From CAVRGQ01 sp963720785 (GTDB lineage Bacteria > Actinomycetota > Acidimicrobiia > IMCC26256 > DASPTH01), in assembly GCA_963720785.1 (NCBI GenBank), contig CAVRGQ010000005.1, positions 744,001 to 808,000 on the forward strand: DNA of 64,000 nucleotides, in the 5' to 3' direction. The position numbers and the translations under genes were made by a program. Below the pieces are notes generated by a model. It was given only the letters and a program-made list of their open reading frames with translations, was not told where the DNA came from and searched no databases. Below are positions 16,112 through 25,547 of the stretch, piece by piece. How positions within the stretch are numbered: position 1 is the first letter of the stretch; each line of letters begins with the position of its first letter.

Positions 16112-18870
16112 ATGGCGGCAACGACGACAACCGACGACGCGTCCACCAGGTGGTACACGCTCAGTGGCGACGAGGTCGCGACGCGACTGGGCGTCGACCC
16201 GGCCGGCGGCCTCAGCGATGCGATGGCTGCCGAGTTGCTGGCGCGGGACGGACCGAACGCGCTCCCTGCCGAGAAGAGCGTTCCCGGATGGCGGCGCTTC
16301 CTCGGCGAGTACGCCGCCTACATGCAGATCATCCTGGTCATCGCCGCCGTCCTCTCCTTCGCCATCGGCGAGTGGAACACGGGCGCCGTGCTGCTCGTGT
16401 TGACGGTGGTCAACGCCGGGGTGGGCCTCCGGCAAGCGGGCAAGGCGGAGAGCGCGATGAACGCGCTCAAGTCGATGGCGAAGCAGACCGCGCGCGTGCG
16501 TCGGGGAGGCGTCGAGTCGACGATCCCGGCCGAGGAAGTGGTCGTCGGCGACGTGGTGGTGATCACGGCCGGCGACAACGTGGCCGCCGACGGTCGCATC
16601 GTCCAGGCGAGCTCGCTCGACATCGACGAGTCCGCGCTCACCGGCGAGAGCACTCCCTCATCGAAGGTCACGGACTCGCTCGCCGACACCGAGGTGGGCG
16701 CCGGTGACCAGACGAACATGGCGTTCATGAACACGCCCGTCACCCACGGGAGCGGCGTCATGATCGTGACGGCGCGGGGAGCCGATGCCCAGGTGGGCCG
16801 GATCGCCGGCCTGCTCAAGGGCACCGCCAAGGAACAGACGCCGCTGACGAAGCAGCTGAACACGATGACGCTGTGGATCGGTGCGGCCGCTCTGGCGACG
16901 ATGATCGTGATGTTCGTGCTCGGGCTCGACCGGGGCGAGTCGGCCGACACTCTGTTCGTCACCGCCGTCGCCCTCGCCATCGCGGCGATCCCGACCGCGT
17001 TGCCGACCGTGCTCCAGGTGATCCTCTCGAAGGGTGCCAAGGAGCTCGCGGGGCAGAACGCCATCGTCAAGGACCTCATGTCGGTCGAGACGCTCGGGTC
17101 GGTGTCGGCGATCAACTCCGACAAGACCGGCACGCTGACGATGAACCAGATGACCGCGGTCGAGCTCGTCGACGCGGTGGACCGCTACACGATCTCGGGC
17201 ACCGGGTACAGCCTCGAGGGCAACGTGCAGCACGCGGCCGGGACCTCGGCCTCCATCGACGCTGCGGTGCTCCCTTACATCATCGCCAGCGACGCGAAGC
17301 TCGTCGACGGCAAGGTCGTCGGCGACCCGACGGAGGGCGCGTTGCTCGTGCTCGCGCACAAGGCCGGACTCGACATCGAAGCCAGCCGGGACCGGCTCCC
17401 GCGTCTCGCCACCTTGCCCTTCGACCCCACCTACAAGCTGATGGCAACCTTCAACTCGGCCACCGACGGGGCCGGGAACGCCGTCGTGCGTTGCTTCGTC
17501 AAGGGAGCGGCGCCGGCGGTGATCAGCCACGTCACCAGCGCCTCGGCCCAGGATGCCGGCGTTCCGTGGGACGAGAGCCTGCAGCAGAAGGCCGACGATG
17601 CCGTCACCAGAATGGAGGGCGAGGGGTGGCGCGTCATGGCTGCGGCAACTCCGCGATCTCGATCCCGCTTCGTTCGATGCCAACGGCGACCTCCTCGGCT
17701 ACGTGACGGAACTCGAGATGTCCTCCATCGTCGCGATGGTCGATCCTCCCCGCGATGCTTCCAAGGCGGCCGTGCGGGATGCGCAGAGCGCCCAGATCCG
17801 GGTGCGGATGGTCACCGGTGACGACGTGACGACCGGCGCGGCCATCGCGAAGCAACTCGGGATCCCGGGTGAGGCGATGCTCGGCTCGGAGTTCGCCGCG
17901 TTGAGCGCCGACGATCGGCTCGCCCGCATCGACGACATCGGGGTGGTGGGACGAGTGGCACCCGAGCACAAGGTGCTGCTCGTCGAGACGCTCCGCCAGA
18001 AGGGCGAGGTCGTCGCGATGACCGGCGACGGCGTGAACGACGCTCCGGCGATCAAGTCCGCCGACATCGGCATCGCCATGGGCACCGGCACCCAGGTGGC
18101 GAAGAACGCCGGCAAGATGATCCTCTCGGACGACAACTTCGCCACCATCATGCACGCGGTCGAGAAGGGCCGTGAGGTCTACGACAACCTCAACAAGTTC
18201 ATCCGGTTCGTGATGCTCGAGCTCGTGGCGTACATCATCACGTTCCTCGGCGCGAGCATCCTCAACATCGCCGCCGGGCAGCCGTTCTCGGCCACCCAGG
18301 TCCTCTACATCAACTTCCTGGTCAACGCGCCGCTCGGCGTCGCTATCGGGTTCGACCAGGCGTCGCCGGGGCTCATGCGCCTGAAGCCGCGGTCGCGCGA
18401 CGCGACGATCATGACGAACGGACTCTTGATCACCGCGGGTCTGGTCGGCCTGTTCTTCGCCGTGTGCACCCTCGCACTCATCGACTACGGGAAGTCGCAC
18501 TACGGGAGTGTGGCGGTCGGCACCTCGATGGGGCTGACCGCGTTCTCGCTGCTCCTCGTCACCGCGGCCTTCCACGCCGCGGAGCGTCACCGAATCGACG
18601 TTCACCCAGGCGACGTTCGACAACCGGCAGCTCAACTGGACGGCTCTCGGGGAAGTCGCGCTCGCCGTGCTCATCACTCAGATGGACGCGCTGCGCCGCC
18701 TGTTCGGAACCGTGGAGCTCTCGGACAAGCAGTGGGCACTGGCACTCCTCCCCGCGGTCGGGCTCTTCTTCGTCTGGGAGCTGGGAAAGCTGATCGCACG
18801 TCGCCGGACGGAGCGCGCGCCGGTTCCGCAGCTCGCTGACGGGTCGGCAACCGACGGAGAACTCCACTAG
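16112..18870 (+). pseudogene. Cation-transporting P-type ATPase (P2/P3-like), two frameshifts
   Basis: About 919 residues once repaired. Seen in order: N-terminal cation-ATPase domain (LSGDEVATRLGV), TGES in the actuator (177-180), phosphorylated Asp337 in DKTGTLT, KGA in the nucleotide domain, TGDGVNDAPA in the hinge, then the C-terminal helices. The frame breaks near 17,648 (after EGWRVMAAA; the next frame continues RDLDPASFDANGDLLGYV) and near 18,585 (after TAAFHAAER; the next frame continues FTQATFDNRQLNW). Both are one-base shifts in otherwise perfect sequence. The membrane motif reads IPTALP (293-298) instead of the IPEGLP of Ca pumps. Likely Ca, Mg or proton export; ion uncertain. Confidence 0.88.
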
Positions 18871-18881
18871 AAGATGACGTC

Positions 18882-19499
18882 GTGGCTGACTCGACCGAGG
18901 CGATGTTCGTGCCGGATGGCGACGGATTCGTCGTGGCGACGAAGCTCACCCAGGGGCCGTGGGATCCCGGCAGCCAGTACGGCGGCTGCCCGGCGGCCCT
19001 CCTCACCTGGGCCGCGGAGCGCGTGCCCACGCTGGTGCCCATGCGCATCGCCCGCATCACCATCGACATGCACCGGCGAGTGCCGCTCGGCCGCGTGGCC
19101 GTCGACGCCGAGGTCGTCCGCGAGGGCAAGCGGCTGCAACTGGTGCTCGCGACCATTCACGATCCGGCGGGTGTGGAGGTGGCGCGAGCCACGGTGTTGC
19201 GCATGCGGCGGGGATCAGCGCCCGACGCGCCGAACGATCCGCGCCATCCCGAGATCGTCACGCCGCCGCTCGGTCCGGTGCGGCCGCCCCGCCAACGCAC
19301 GAGCGACCTCAGCGGCTTCATGGACGCGGTCGAGGTACGGGAGTCGGAGCACCCGGGCGCTTCCACGAACTGGTTCCGCGCCGCGCGCCCGGTGATCGCC
19401 GGCGAGGAGGCCTCCCATCGGACTGGCCAACTCATTGCCGTTTCGACTCAGGCGTCGGCCGGAAGTTTCGCGCTGTCGGTTGACAGTCCGTCGGCGTAG
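18882..19499 (+). CDS. Acyl-CoA thioesterase-like protein, truncated at its 3' end
   Basis: 205 codons from GTG 18882. The first hot-dog domain reads well: GPWDPGSQYGGCPAALLTWAAE, ARITIDMHRRVPLGRVAV and LVLATIHDPAGVEVARATVL, as in TesB-like acyl-CoA thioesterases of about 260-290 residues. From about residue 175 (after VIAGEE) the similarity stops and the frame runs into sequence that is the antisense of the glycosyltransferase end. The gene thus appears cut at a junction near 19,415-19,447, where base composition also changes. Probably non-functional; the junction marks the left edge of the surface island. Confidence 0.7.
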   Translation: MADSTEAMFVPDGDGFVVATKLTQGPWDPGSQYGGCPAALLTWAAERVPTLVPMRIARITIDMHRRVPLGRVAVDAEVVREGKRLQLVLATIHDPAGVEVARATVLRMRRGSAPDAPNDPRHPEIVTPPLGPVRPPRQRTSDLSGFMDAVEVRESEHPGASTNWFRAARPVIAGEEASHRTGQLIAVSTQASAGSFALSVDSPSA

Positions 19500-20629
19500 A
19501 GGCGCTGGCCGAGCAGCATCTGAGCGACCATGCTCGCTGTGAGGATAACCGCGCCAACCATGAGTGCCGAGGTTGCGATACTCGCGAGCGCGAGGCGCCG
19601 GCCAGCCGCCTCCGACGCCTCAAAGTCCGCCATCGAGAGGGCAATGTCGAGACCAATGCCCGCAACGAAAAGTAGACCGCCAAAGGCACCGAATCGGTAG
19701 ATCGATCGTGCCTCTGCGAGGCTAGAGCTGTCGTCTCTCTCAGCGAGGGGGGAGAAACGCTGCACGGCGGCAGTCGCCACGAGGAGCAGTGACCCGACGA
19801 CGACAAGGATCGGCCCAAAAAACACTGGTTGCCAGTGCGCGGACCCGATCGAAAGCCCTTGTGGATCGATCGCCCCAAGACCCATCGAAAGCATTCCCAG
19901 AACGACCCCGATGATGCCGGGCCATTTCAGCACTACCTGCGGCGCGAGCAGAACCAACAGCCGAAGATGCCGCGCTCCGTCTCGAAAGGTGGACAGCTTC
20001 GACTCGCCCAGCCTCGCGGAATACATCGTCGGAACTTCCAGGATTCGAAGCCCTCGTTGGCCAGCACGGACCAACATCTCGGACGCGAACTCCATACCAT
20101 TGCTCTGGAGCTGAAGCGTCAGAAATGTGTCCCGCCGGAACGCTCGAAAACCGGATTGGCTATCGGAGACAGCTACTCCGCGTGAAGCTTGCCGGACGAA
20201 CAACGACAGCAGCGGTGTCCCTAGTCGCCGGTGCAGGACGGGCATGGTGTCTGCGGTTGCCGAGGCAAGTCGCTCCCCCAACACCAGGTCTGCGTCACCA
20301 TCCAGAATCGGTTGAACCAATCGCGGTATGGCCGCGAGCTCATAGGTGGAGTCGGCGTCTGCCATCACGATGATTTCGCCGTGGGCTTCGACGATCCCGC
20401 GCCGGATGGCACTCCCGTAGCCGCGCACTGCTTCGTGGAGGACACGCGCACCGGCACGTCTTGCGACGTCAACCGACCGGTCTGTCGAGCCGTTGTCGAC
20501 GACGATTATCTCCAGATCGATATCACCGATACATGCCTTGGCATCGGCGATACAGCCAGCGAGGCTCTGCTCCTCGTTCAAGCATGGCAGCACCAACGAG
20601 ACCCGAACTGGGCCGCCACTCCCAGACAC
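19448..20629 (-). CDS. Family 2 glycosyltransferase with C-terminal membrane domain
   Basis: 393 residues from GTG 20629, which has a GGGGGGA ribosome site; the frame is open to 20662. GT-A domain: VSLVLPCLNEEQSL, VVDNGSTDRS, GYGSAIRRGI and DADSTYE (the DxD-type metal site), as in polyprenyl-phosphate sugar synthases. About four hydrophobic helices follow from residue 235. Likely adds a sugar to a lipid carrier at the inner membrane for surface glycan assembly. It is the last gene of the minus-strand surface cluster, and its stop abuts the truncated thioesterase. Confidence 0.9.
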   Translation of the reverse strand: MSGSGGPVRVSLVLPCLNEEQSLAGCIADAKACIGDIDLEIIVVDNGSTDRSVDVARRAGARVLHEAVRGYGSAIRRGIVEAHGEIIVMADADSTYELAAIPRLVQPILDGDADLVLGERLASATADTMPVLHRRLGTPLLSLFVRQASRGVAVSDSQSGFRAFRRDTFLTLQLQSNGMEFASEMLVRAGQRGLRILEVPTMYSARLGESKLSTFRDGARHLRLLVLLAPQVVLKWPGIIGVVLGMLSMGLGAIDPQGLSIGSAHWQPVFFGPILVVVGSLLLVATAAVQRFSPLAERDDSSSLAEARSIYRFGAFGGLLFVAGIGLDIALSMADFEASEAAGRRLALASIATSALMVGAVILTASMVAQMLLGQRLYADGLSTDSAKLPADA

Positions 20630-20676
20630 TGCGAGTAATCCCCCCTCAGCCACTGTGAGCAAGCCTCAGAGTCAGA

Positions 20677-20952
20677 TCAGGGCCGTGAACGATCGGTGCT
20701 CGAGGCACGCATCCGCAGCCGAACGAGCACAGCAACGCCAACGATGACGAAGACTGCTCCCAAGATCGCCAACGTGGAACTTGAGGAGCCGGTGAACGCC
20801 AACGCGCCTGAATCCGACGCCCCCCTTGACGCCCCTGCTCCGGCGACGTCCGTGTAGGTCTGACCCACTGCCCCGCCGGCCTGGTTCCACAACATCATCG
20901 ACAAGCCTGCCACGATTGAGGCGAGCCCCACGACCTTCGGGCGGATCCGCAC
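20677..20952 (-). CDS. Mini surface protein with LAXTG sortase signal
   Basis: 91 residues from GTG 20952 with an AAGGGAG ribosome site. A signal-type hydrophobic stretch (about 7-28), then about 22 exposed residues rich in Gly/Ala/Ser, then LAFTG at 51-55, a hydrophobic helix (57-78) and a basic tail (RLRMRASSTDRSR). LAXTG is the signal of class E sortases in high-G+C actinobacteria. After cleavage at both ends only about 25 residues would remain on the wall, so it may be a tether, a spacer or a relic. It lies between two glycosyltransferase-type genes on the same strand. Confidence 0.75.
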   Translation of the reverse strand: MRIRPKVVGLASIVAGLSMMLWNQAGGAVGQTYTDVAGAGASRGASDSGALAFTGSSSSTLAILGAVFVIVGVAVLVRLRMRASSTDRSRP

Positions 20953-21081
20953 AGACTTGCTCCCTTTGCGTGTCTGAATGCTGGACTGGCGATCATAGCC
21001 GCCTCACCCAGTGTCACATGAAGCCTACCCGACTTCACGCAGCGTGACAAGATCCCGGCGATGCGGACAAGACCTCCCTTT

Positions 21082-23253
21082 CTATTGCCTACAGCGAAGA
21101 GCCACTTGAACCACCGCCACGGACGGCCCGGCCGATCCGTCTCGATAACAGCTGCTGGCGAAACGCTGGCGCGTCCCAGAGTTCAGCCATAGGGCTAGGG
21201 CGCTGACGTCGTATCGGGTCAGGATCTGCTTCTCGGTGAACCGGTGAGTGACGGGTCCCAGGTCGCCTTGCCCCATCGAGAAGGCCACAGCCAACGAGCT
21301 CGAGCGATGCACGTCGACATCGACTGGAAGGCCAGGACCGAACGTTCGAACGATGAGCGAAGAGTCTGAAGTCGGCTTGGTCGCCGCCAGCCTCATTTCG
21401 GACACTTCTCCCAACACTTTCTGCTCGAGGTCGACCACGGCTGCAGATCGCCGGAGGGGAGTCCATGGAAATCCATCGGGCGGCGAAAATACGACATGCC
21501 AGTCGTCGGACTTCGTGAGGCTCAGGTCGACGAACTCAAGCTCGGCTCCATCGGACGACAATCGCGCCGCGACGACGACAGTTCTCGGTGCGTCAGCCGG
21601 CCCCTCGAGCGCGAGTGCCACCCCGTGGTCGATCAGGGACGCTCGGCTGTTCCGGACCTCGAATGGAAACTCGGTTCGGCTGGCATCGAGGGTCACGAGG
21701 GGCAGGAAGTATCCATTCACCTTCGTGCTGATCGTGAAACCGAAATCTGGACCCGCCCCCCAGGCGGAAAGCTGGAGCTTCGAGTTCTCGACGCCTACTT
21801 GTCCGCTGAACAAGCGCTGCATGTCTTGCCCGGCATTGATCTCCGTCGCCGTCGTCGAGTACCACGGGCCAGTCGGAGACCACGCTGGTCGCCGGGATAC
21901 CCCGTTGATGAGCCAACTTGTCGGGGCCGCGTATTCATTCGAGAAGTACGACGCGGCAACGAGCCCGCGAGCGGAGCGCAGCGATTCGAGAAGCGGGACG
22001 TCGCCACTTTGGATCCGCTCATAGCTGGGCACCGCAACGGCCATTCGTTCTGAGAATCCGAAAATGATCGTGAGTCCTACAGCCGTGACCAACAGGATTC
22101 GTCCCACGATCTCCGCCGAACCACCCACAATGCGGCGAGTCCACTCAACCGCTGGCTCAAATGCGAACGCGACGGCGAGTGCGACCAGGGCGGGGATGAA
22201 GTACATAGCTCTTGACTGATAGCTCGAGTCGCCCTTGACCAGCACTGGCACGCCGATGACGACGGAATCGAGCAAGACAGCCGAGGCGCGAAGGCTCCAG
22301 GATCGCACGTAGAGCGGCAGGAGAAGACTTCCCACCGCTAGCAGCAAGAGGACCAGGTTCTCGCGTGAAGACCACGAGACGAGCGCGGTGAATGGCGATA
22401 GGTCTGGAATCCCGATCGATGACTGACCGGGTTGCTGCACCGTCGTGTAGTACGTGTGGCTCAACACCAGGAATGGCACGGCCCCAACCGCCAAGCTCAG
22501 CCATCCGGCTACCCCATTGGGTCCGAGACTCCACAATCGCACGCATCGGCGATGCCACAACTCGACAATGAGCCTTCCGCCACAGAGGAAGAGGGCCACC
22601 GCGAGAGAGAACGGGTGGGCTGCCCCAGCCACTCCGATCAAGGCACCAACCAGCCACCCGCGAGATGCGCTGCGATTCCGGCCGGCCTGCGAGCACCAGA
22701 GTTGGGTCGCAGCCAGAGCCCCGATGGCGGCGGCGTTGCCCAGCGTGCTCGAGCCGCCCCCCCAACTCACAGCCTCGGCCATGATCGGCAAAGTCGTGGC
22801 CACGAGCGCGCCGGTTGCGGCGGCCCTGATGTCGAACCATTGGCGGGCGAGCGCATACACCGCCAGCGCGGAGAGCCCGACGGCCGTGCACATGGCGGCT
22901 AGGACGGCGTCGTACCGATTCAGGACGACGTTCCAGGCAACGACGAGTGCAGGAAACGCTGGCGGGTGCGAGTACCCGATGACGTCGTTCCCCCGCAGGT
23001 AGTCGGCCTCGGCGAGTGCGTGGGCCGCATCCGGAGGCAACCAGTACCCCGGTTCGCTCCTTACCAACTTGAAGAGCAACAACGCGCCGATCGTTGCGAC
23101 AACGACCGAAGCGACCGTCTCTGCAAGCGATCCCCGGCGCTGTGCCGATCGAGTGCTTCTTCGCTGCTCCGAGTCCAAGGCCGCTCGGGAAGTAGCACCC
23201 GGGTCAGAGTTGACGCCCGGGGGGTAAGGAGCGTGCTCCGCCTCTACGCTCAT
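21082..23253 (-). CDS. Large membrane protein, GT-C/GT39-like mannosyltransferase fold
   Basis: 723 residues from ATG 23253 (MSVEAEHAPYPPG). One helix near 50-70, a loop with PPDAAHALAEADYLRG and GYSHPPAFPALV, then about ten helices to residue 430 and a C-terminal exoplasmic domain of about 230 residues. The loop between the first two helices, with acidic residues and H-P-P, resembles the catalytic loop of polyprenyl-phosphate-sugar-dependent GT-C enzymes, though no family was firmly identified. Its ATG overlaps the TGA of the GT4 gene (ATGA), giving the start and showing operon coupling. Confidence 0.75.
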   Translation of the reverse strand: MSVEAEHAPYPPGVNSDPGATSRAALDSEQRRSTRSAQRRGSLAETVASVVVATIGALLLFKLVRSEPGYWLPPDAAHALAEADYLRGNDVIGYSHPPAFPALVVAWNVVLNRYDAVLAAMCTAVGLSALAVYALARQWFDIRAAATGALVATTLPIMAEAVSWGGGSSTLGNAAAIGALAATQLWCSQAGRNRSASRGWLVGALIGVAGAAHPFSLAVALFLCGGRLIVELWHRRCVRLWSLGPNGVAGWLSLAVGAVPFLVLSHTYYTTVQQPGQSSIGIPDLSPFTALVSWSSRENLVLLLLAVGSLLLPLYVRSWSLRASAVLLDSVVIGVPVLVKGDSSYQSRAMYFIPALVALAVAFAFEPAVEWTRRIVGGSAEIVGRILLVTAVGLTIIFGFSERMAVAVPSYERIQSGDVPLLESLRSARGLVAASYFSNEYAAPTSWLINGVSRRPAWSPTGPWYSTTATEINAGQDMQRLFSGQVGVENSKLQLSAWGAGPDFGFTISTKVNGYFLPLVTLDASRTEFPFEVRNSRASLIDHGVALALEGPADAPRTVVVAARLSSDGAELEFVDLSLTKSDDWHVVFSPPDGFPWTPLRRSAAVVDLEQKVLGEVSEMRLAATKPTSDSSLIVRTFGPGLPVDVDVHRSSSLAVAFSMGQGDLGPVTHRFTEKQILTRYDVSALALWLNSGTRQRFASSCYRDGSAGPSVAVVQVALRCRQ

Positions 23254-24381
23254 GCAACTGCCTGATCGAGAGCTCCGAGTAGTGCGCGCTCGAAGCGCTC
23301 CACCGACTCGTGCCAACTGATCGTGCCTTGGAGCGCGCGCGCAGCGAGGCGGTCGCGCGTTCTCGGAGCTGGCGAAAAGCCGCCGCATTGCGTCGGCAAG
23401 TGCGCGAGCGTCGCCAGGCGGCACGAGGATGCCCGTCTCCCCATCGCGCACCACCTCCGAGAGCGCACCTTGATCGCTTGCTATGACCGGGGTGCCGCAC
23501 GCCATTGCCTCAACGGCCATGAGGCCGAATCCTTCTCCGCTGATGGTTGGCATCACTGCAGCGAGCGCACCGCGGTAGAAGTCGGCGTGGTCGTCGTCGG
23601 GCACACGACCGATGATGCGTACGCCGGGCAGCCCTTCTGCCCGGGCGCGTAGCGCCGCTTCCTCAGAACCCGTCCCCCCCACCACCAACTCAGCTGCAGG
23701 TGACAAGCGCGCAAGTTCCCACGCGTCGAGTAGCACGTCGAGCCCATTTCTCGGTACCAGTCTGCGGAGCGAGACAAACCTGGGCTTGGTGACATCTGGC
23801 GGGCTCGGGCCCGGAAAGAACCGGTCGACATTCACACCATTCGGAATAGTGATGGCTCGGCAGGACGGCACGATGGAGTGCACATACGCTTCCGTGTACT
23901 TCGAAACACACGTGATCAGATCAGCTGATTGCAGAGTCAGGCGACCCAGCGACGCGTCTATGCAGCGCTCGACGACATTCAAAAGCGGTCCAAAATTGAC
24001 AAACGGATTGTGCTGAACCAGTACGAACGGACACCCTGCCAGGTGCGCGGCAAGGGCAGCGAACATGCTCGTGGGATACGCGTGCCCGTGAGCAATCACG
24101 ACGTCAGCGCGCTTGGCGCTCCTGCGCAGGTCCCACAGCAGACGCGGGCTCGGGAACGGCACAGGAACCCCCAGCTGGGTTTCCAGCACGTTCACCGCCA
24201 CATAACGATTCACGGTCACTCGACCGCCTTGGTAGCGACAAGTTGAACGCGGGATTCTCGTTGTAAAAAGCTCGATCTCCCAACCTTCGTCGCGGAGAAT
24301 TCTGCAGTGCTCCCCTACAACGGTTTCGATGCCACCGACGTGGGGAGAGAAGTAGTGCGAGACAATCAATGCACGCGGCAT
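23250..24381 (-). pseudogene. Family 4 (GT-B) glycosyltransferase, one frameshift
   Basis: About 377 residues after repair. MPRALIVSHYFSPHVGGIETVV is a classic GT4 start; the donor-site E-x7-E is in GEGFGLMAVEAMACGTPV (282-299). Around 23,355, after FASSENA, the frame switches: the original frame becomes Arg/Pro-rich while another continues RDRLAARALQGTISW to VERFERALLGALDQAVA and a TGA at 23250. That TGA overlaps the next gene's ATG, which supports the repaired reading. Without repair the frame would run on into the downstream membrane protein. Transfers a sugar from a nucleotide donor; start 3 bases after the methyltransferase stop. Confidence 0.85.
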
Positions 24382-24384
24382 GGA

Positions 24385-25125
24385 TCAGGTCCGGTCCAGT
24401 ACTGCAATCATCGAGTTTCCCGCGCTCGGAAGCAGCGCGTTGCCCAGTTTCTCCGCATATCCCGCGGGCCTCGAAAGATGGCGTGACAGCTTGATGGGTC
24501 GCTCGCCGACGACTGGTGGCATTATGTGGTGTACCGCGAGTGTCTTGACCGCCCATCCTGTAGAACTCAGCAGTCTCTCAAATCCCACTCGGGTCAGAAG
24601 GTTGATGTGACCCACCTCAGCATCCAGGTCGGCAACACGAGTCGGGGAAACCGCGCGAGCGAGCCGCCGGATCAGAGCAGAATCGTTCGGAGTCGACAGG
24701 ACCAACGTTCGCGACGTCACGCGTAGGATTTCGCGAATGAATTCGTCCGCGAACACCTCAGGGAGATGTTCGATGACCTCAGAACAGAGCAGGACATCGC
24801 AGGCTCCGTCCACGAGTGGGATCCTCGTTCCGTTCGCAACGACGGTAGCTACACGCGGAGCCCCAGCGAGTGCACGCCGGCAGTACGTCTCGCTGAGGTC
24901 CACACCAATGGAGAAGCGTTGACCATTCGCGAGCGCGAGGTATTCGCCTGAGCCACACCCGAGATCGAGAAACATGTCTCCGGGCCGAATTTCACTCTGC
25001 AGTACTTGCTGGACGTGACGGAATCGCTCGAGATGATACCGACGGTCCCAGAACTCGGTCGCGTCGTACCGGTGAAGATCGCGTCCTTCCATTTCATAGC
25101 GGTCGCGGAGGTTCTCCGTGCTCAT
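24385..25125 (-). CDS. Class I SAM-dependent methyltransferase
   Basis: 246 residues. Motif I is MFLDLGCGSGEYLAL (about 51-65), followed by GVDLSETY, the acidic end of strand 2, and LLCSEVIEHLPE (motif IV region with the E-V-I-E-H-L block found in UbiE/SmtA-like and sugar methyltransferases). ATG 25125 has an AGCGGAG-type ribosome site. First gene of the minus-strand cluster, 3 bases before GT4, so it probably methylates a glycan or lipid-linked sugar made by its neighbours. Confidence 0.88.
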   Translation of the reverse strand: MSTENLRDRYEMEGRDLHRYDATEFWDRRYHLERFRHVQQVLQSEIRPGDMFLDLGCGSGEYLALANGQRFSIGVDLSETYCRRALAGAPRVATVVANGTRIPLVDGACDVLLCSEVIEHLPEVFADEFIREILRVTSRTLVLSTPNDSALIRRLARAVSPTRVADLDAEVGHINLLTRVGFERLLSSTGWAVKTLAVHHIMPPVVGERPIKLSRHLSRPAGYAEKLGNALLPSAGNSMIAVLDRT

Positions 25126-25547
25126 GCTCCGCTCCCGTCTTGGAATGGACCTCGCAGAAAATGTGGTGAATCAGCCCGGTCGCGGTGAAGACCGGACTGA
25201 TTCCGGCGCTCGGAGCCGGTCAGATCTCGTCACACTGGTGAGCGCGGAGCATAACAACCTGCAGAATCCATTTGTGTGCAGGTAGACCAGACCGTGCGCA
25301 GCACGTTCCGCGGCAGCTCGTGGCGAGGATCCCGCCGATGTTCGTCCAGACGTCGAGGCATTCAGGCGCCGACGCAGACTGAACCGAGCAGCCACAACCG
25401 GTGACGCCGACAACCCGCAAGCAGCAACATCCTCAGTCGCAACACCGCCAACCGAACGGGCGGCAGTGCGCGGCCCGCTCCTCAGCGACCTAGCTGGGGC
25501 ATCGTGCTCTTCTCGGTGGACCCCGGATTGGGAATGGTCACGGCCGA
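25126..25547. other. 422-base non-coding region between surface cluster and giant protein
   Basis: No intact gene. It is upstream of the methyltransferase, so it should hold that operon's promoter, and downstream of the giant protein. It contains a fragment resembling the last blade of the giant protein's propeller (listed separately). No clear terminator hairpin was seen. Confidence 0.5.
25316..25375 (-). pseudogene. Remnant of a PLL-type propeller C-terminus
   Basis: A minus-strand reading gives DVWTNIGGILATS, very close to GPWTNLFGILATG at the end of the giant protein, and the DNA around GTGGCGAGGAT matches the same place. It is a short leftover of a duplicated or deleted relative about 170 bases beyond the intact end. 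Confidence 0.5.

Noticed and set aside
21082..24381. GT4-membrane protein fusion of 1,099 residues
   Set aside because: The linker is low-complexity, the normal GT4 end exists in another frame, and its TGA overlaps the membrane protein's ATG.
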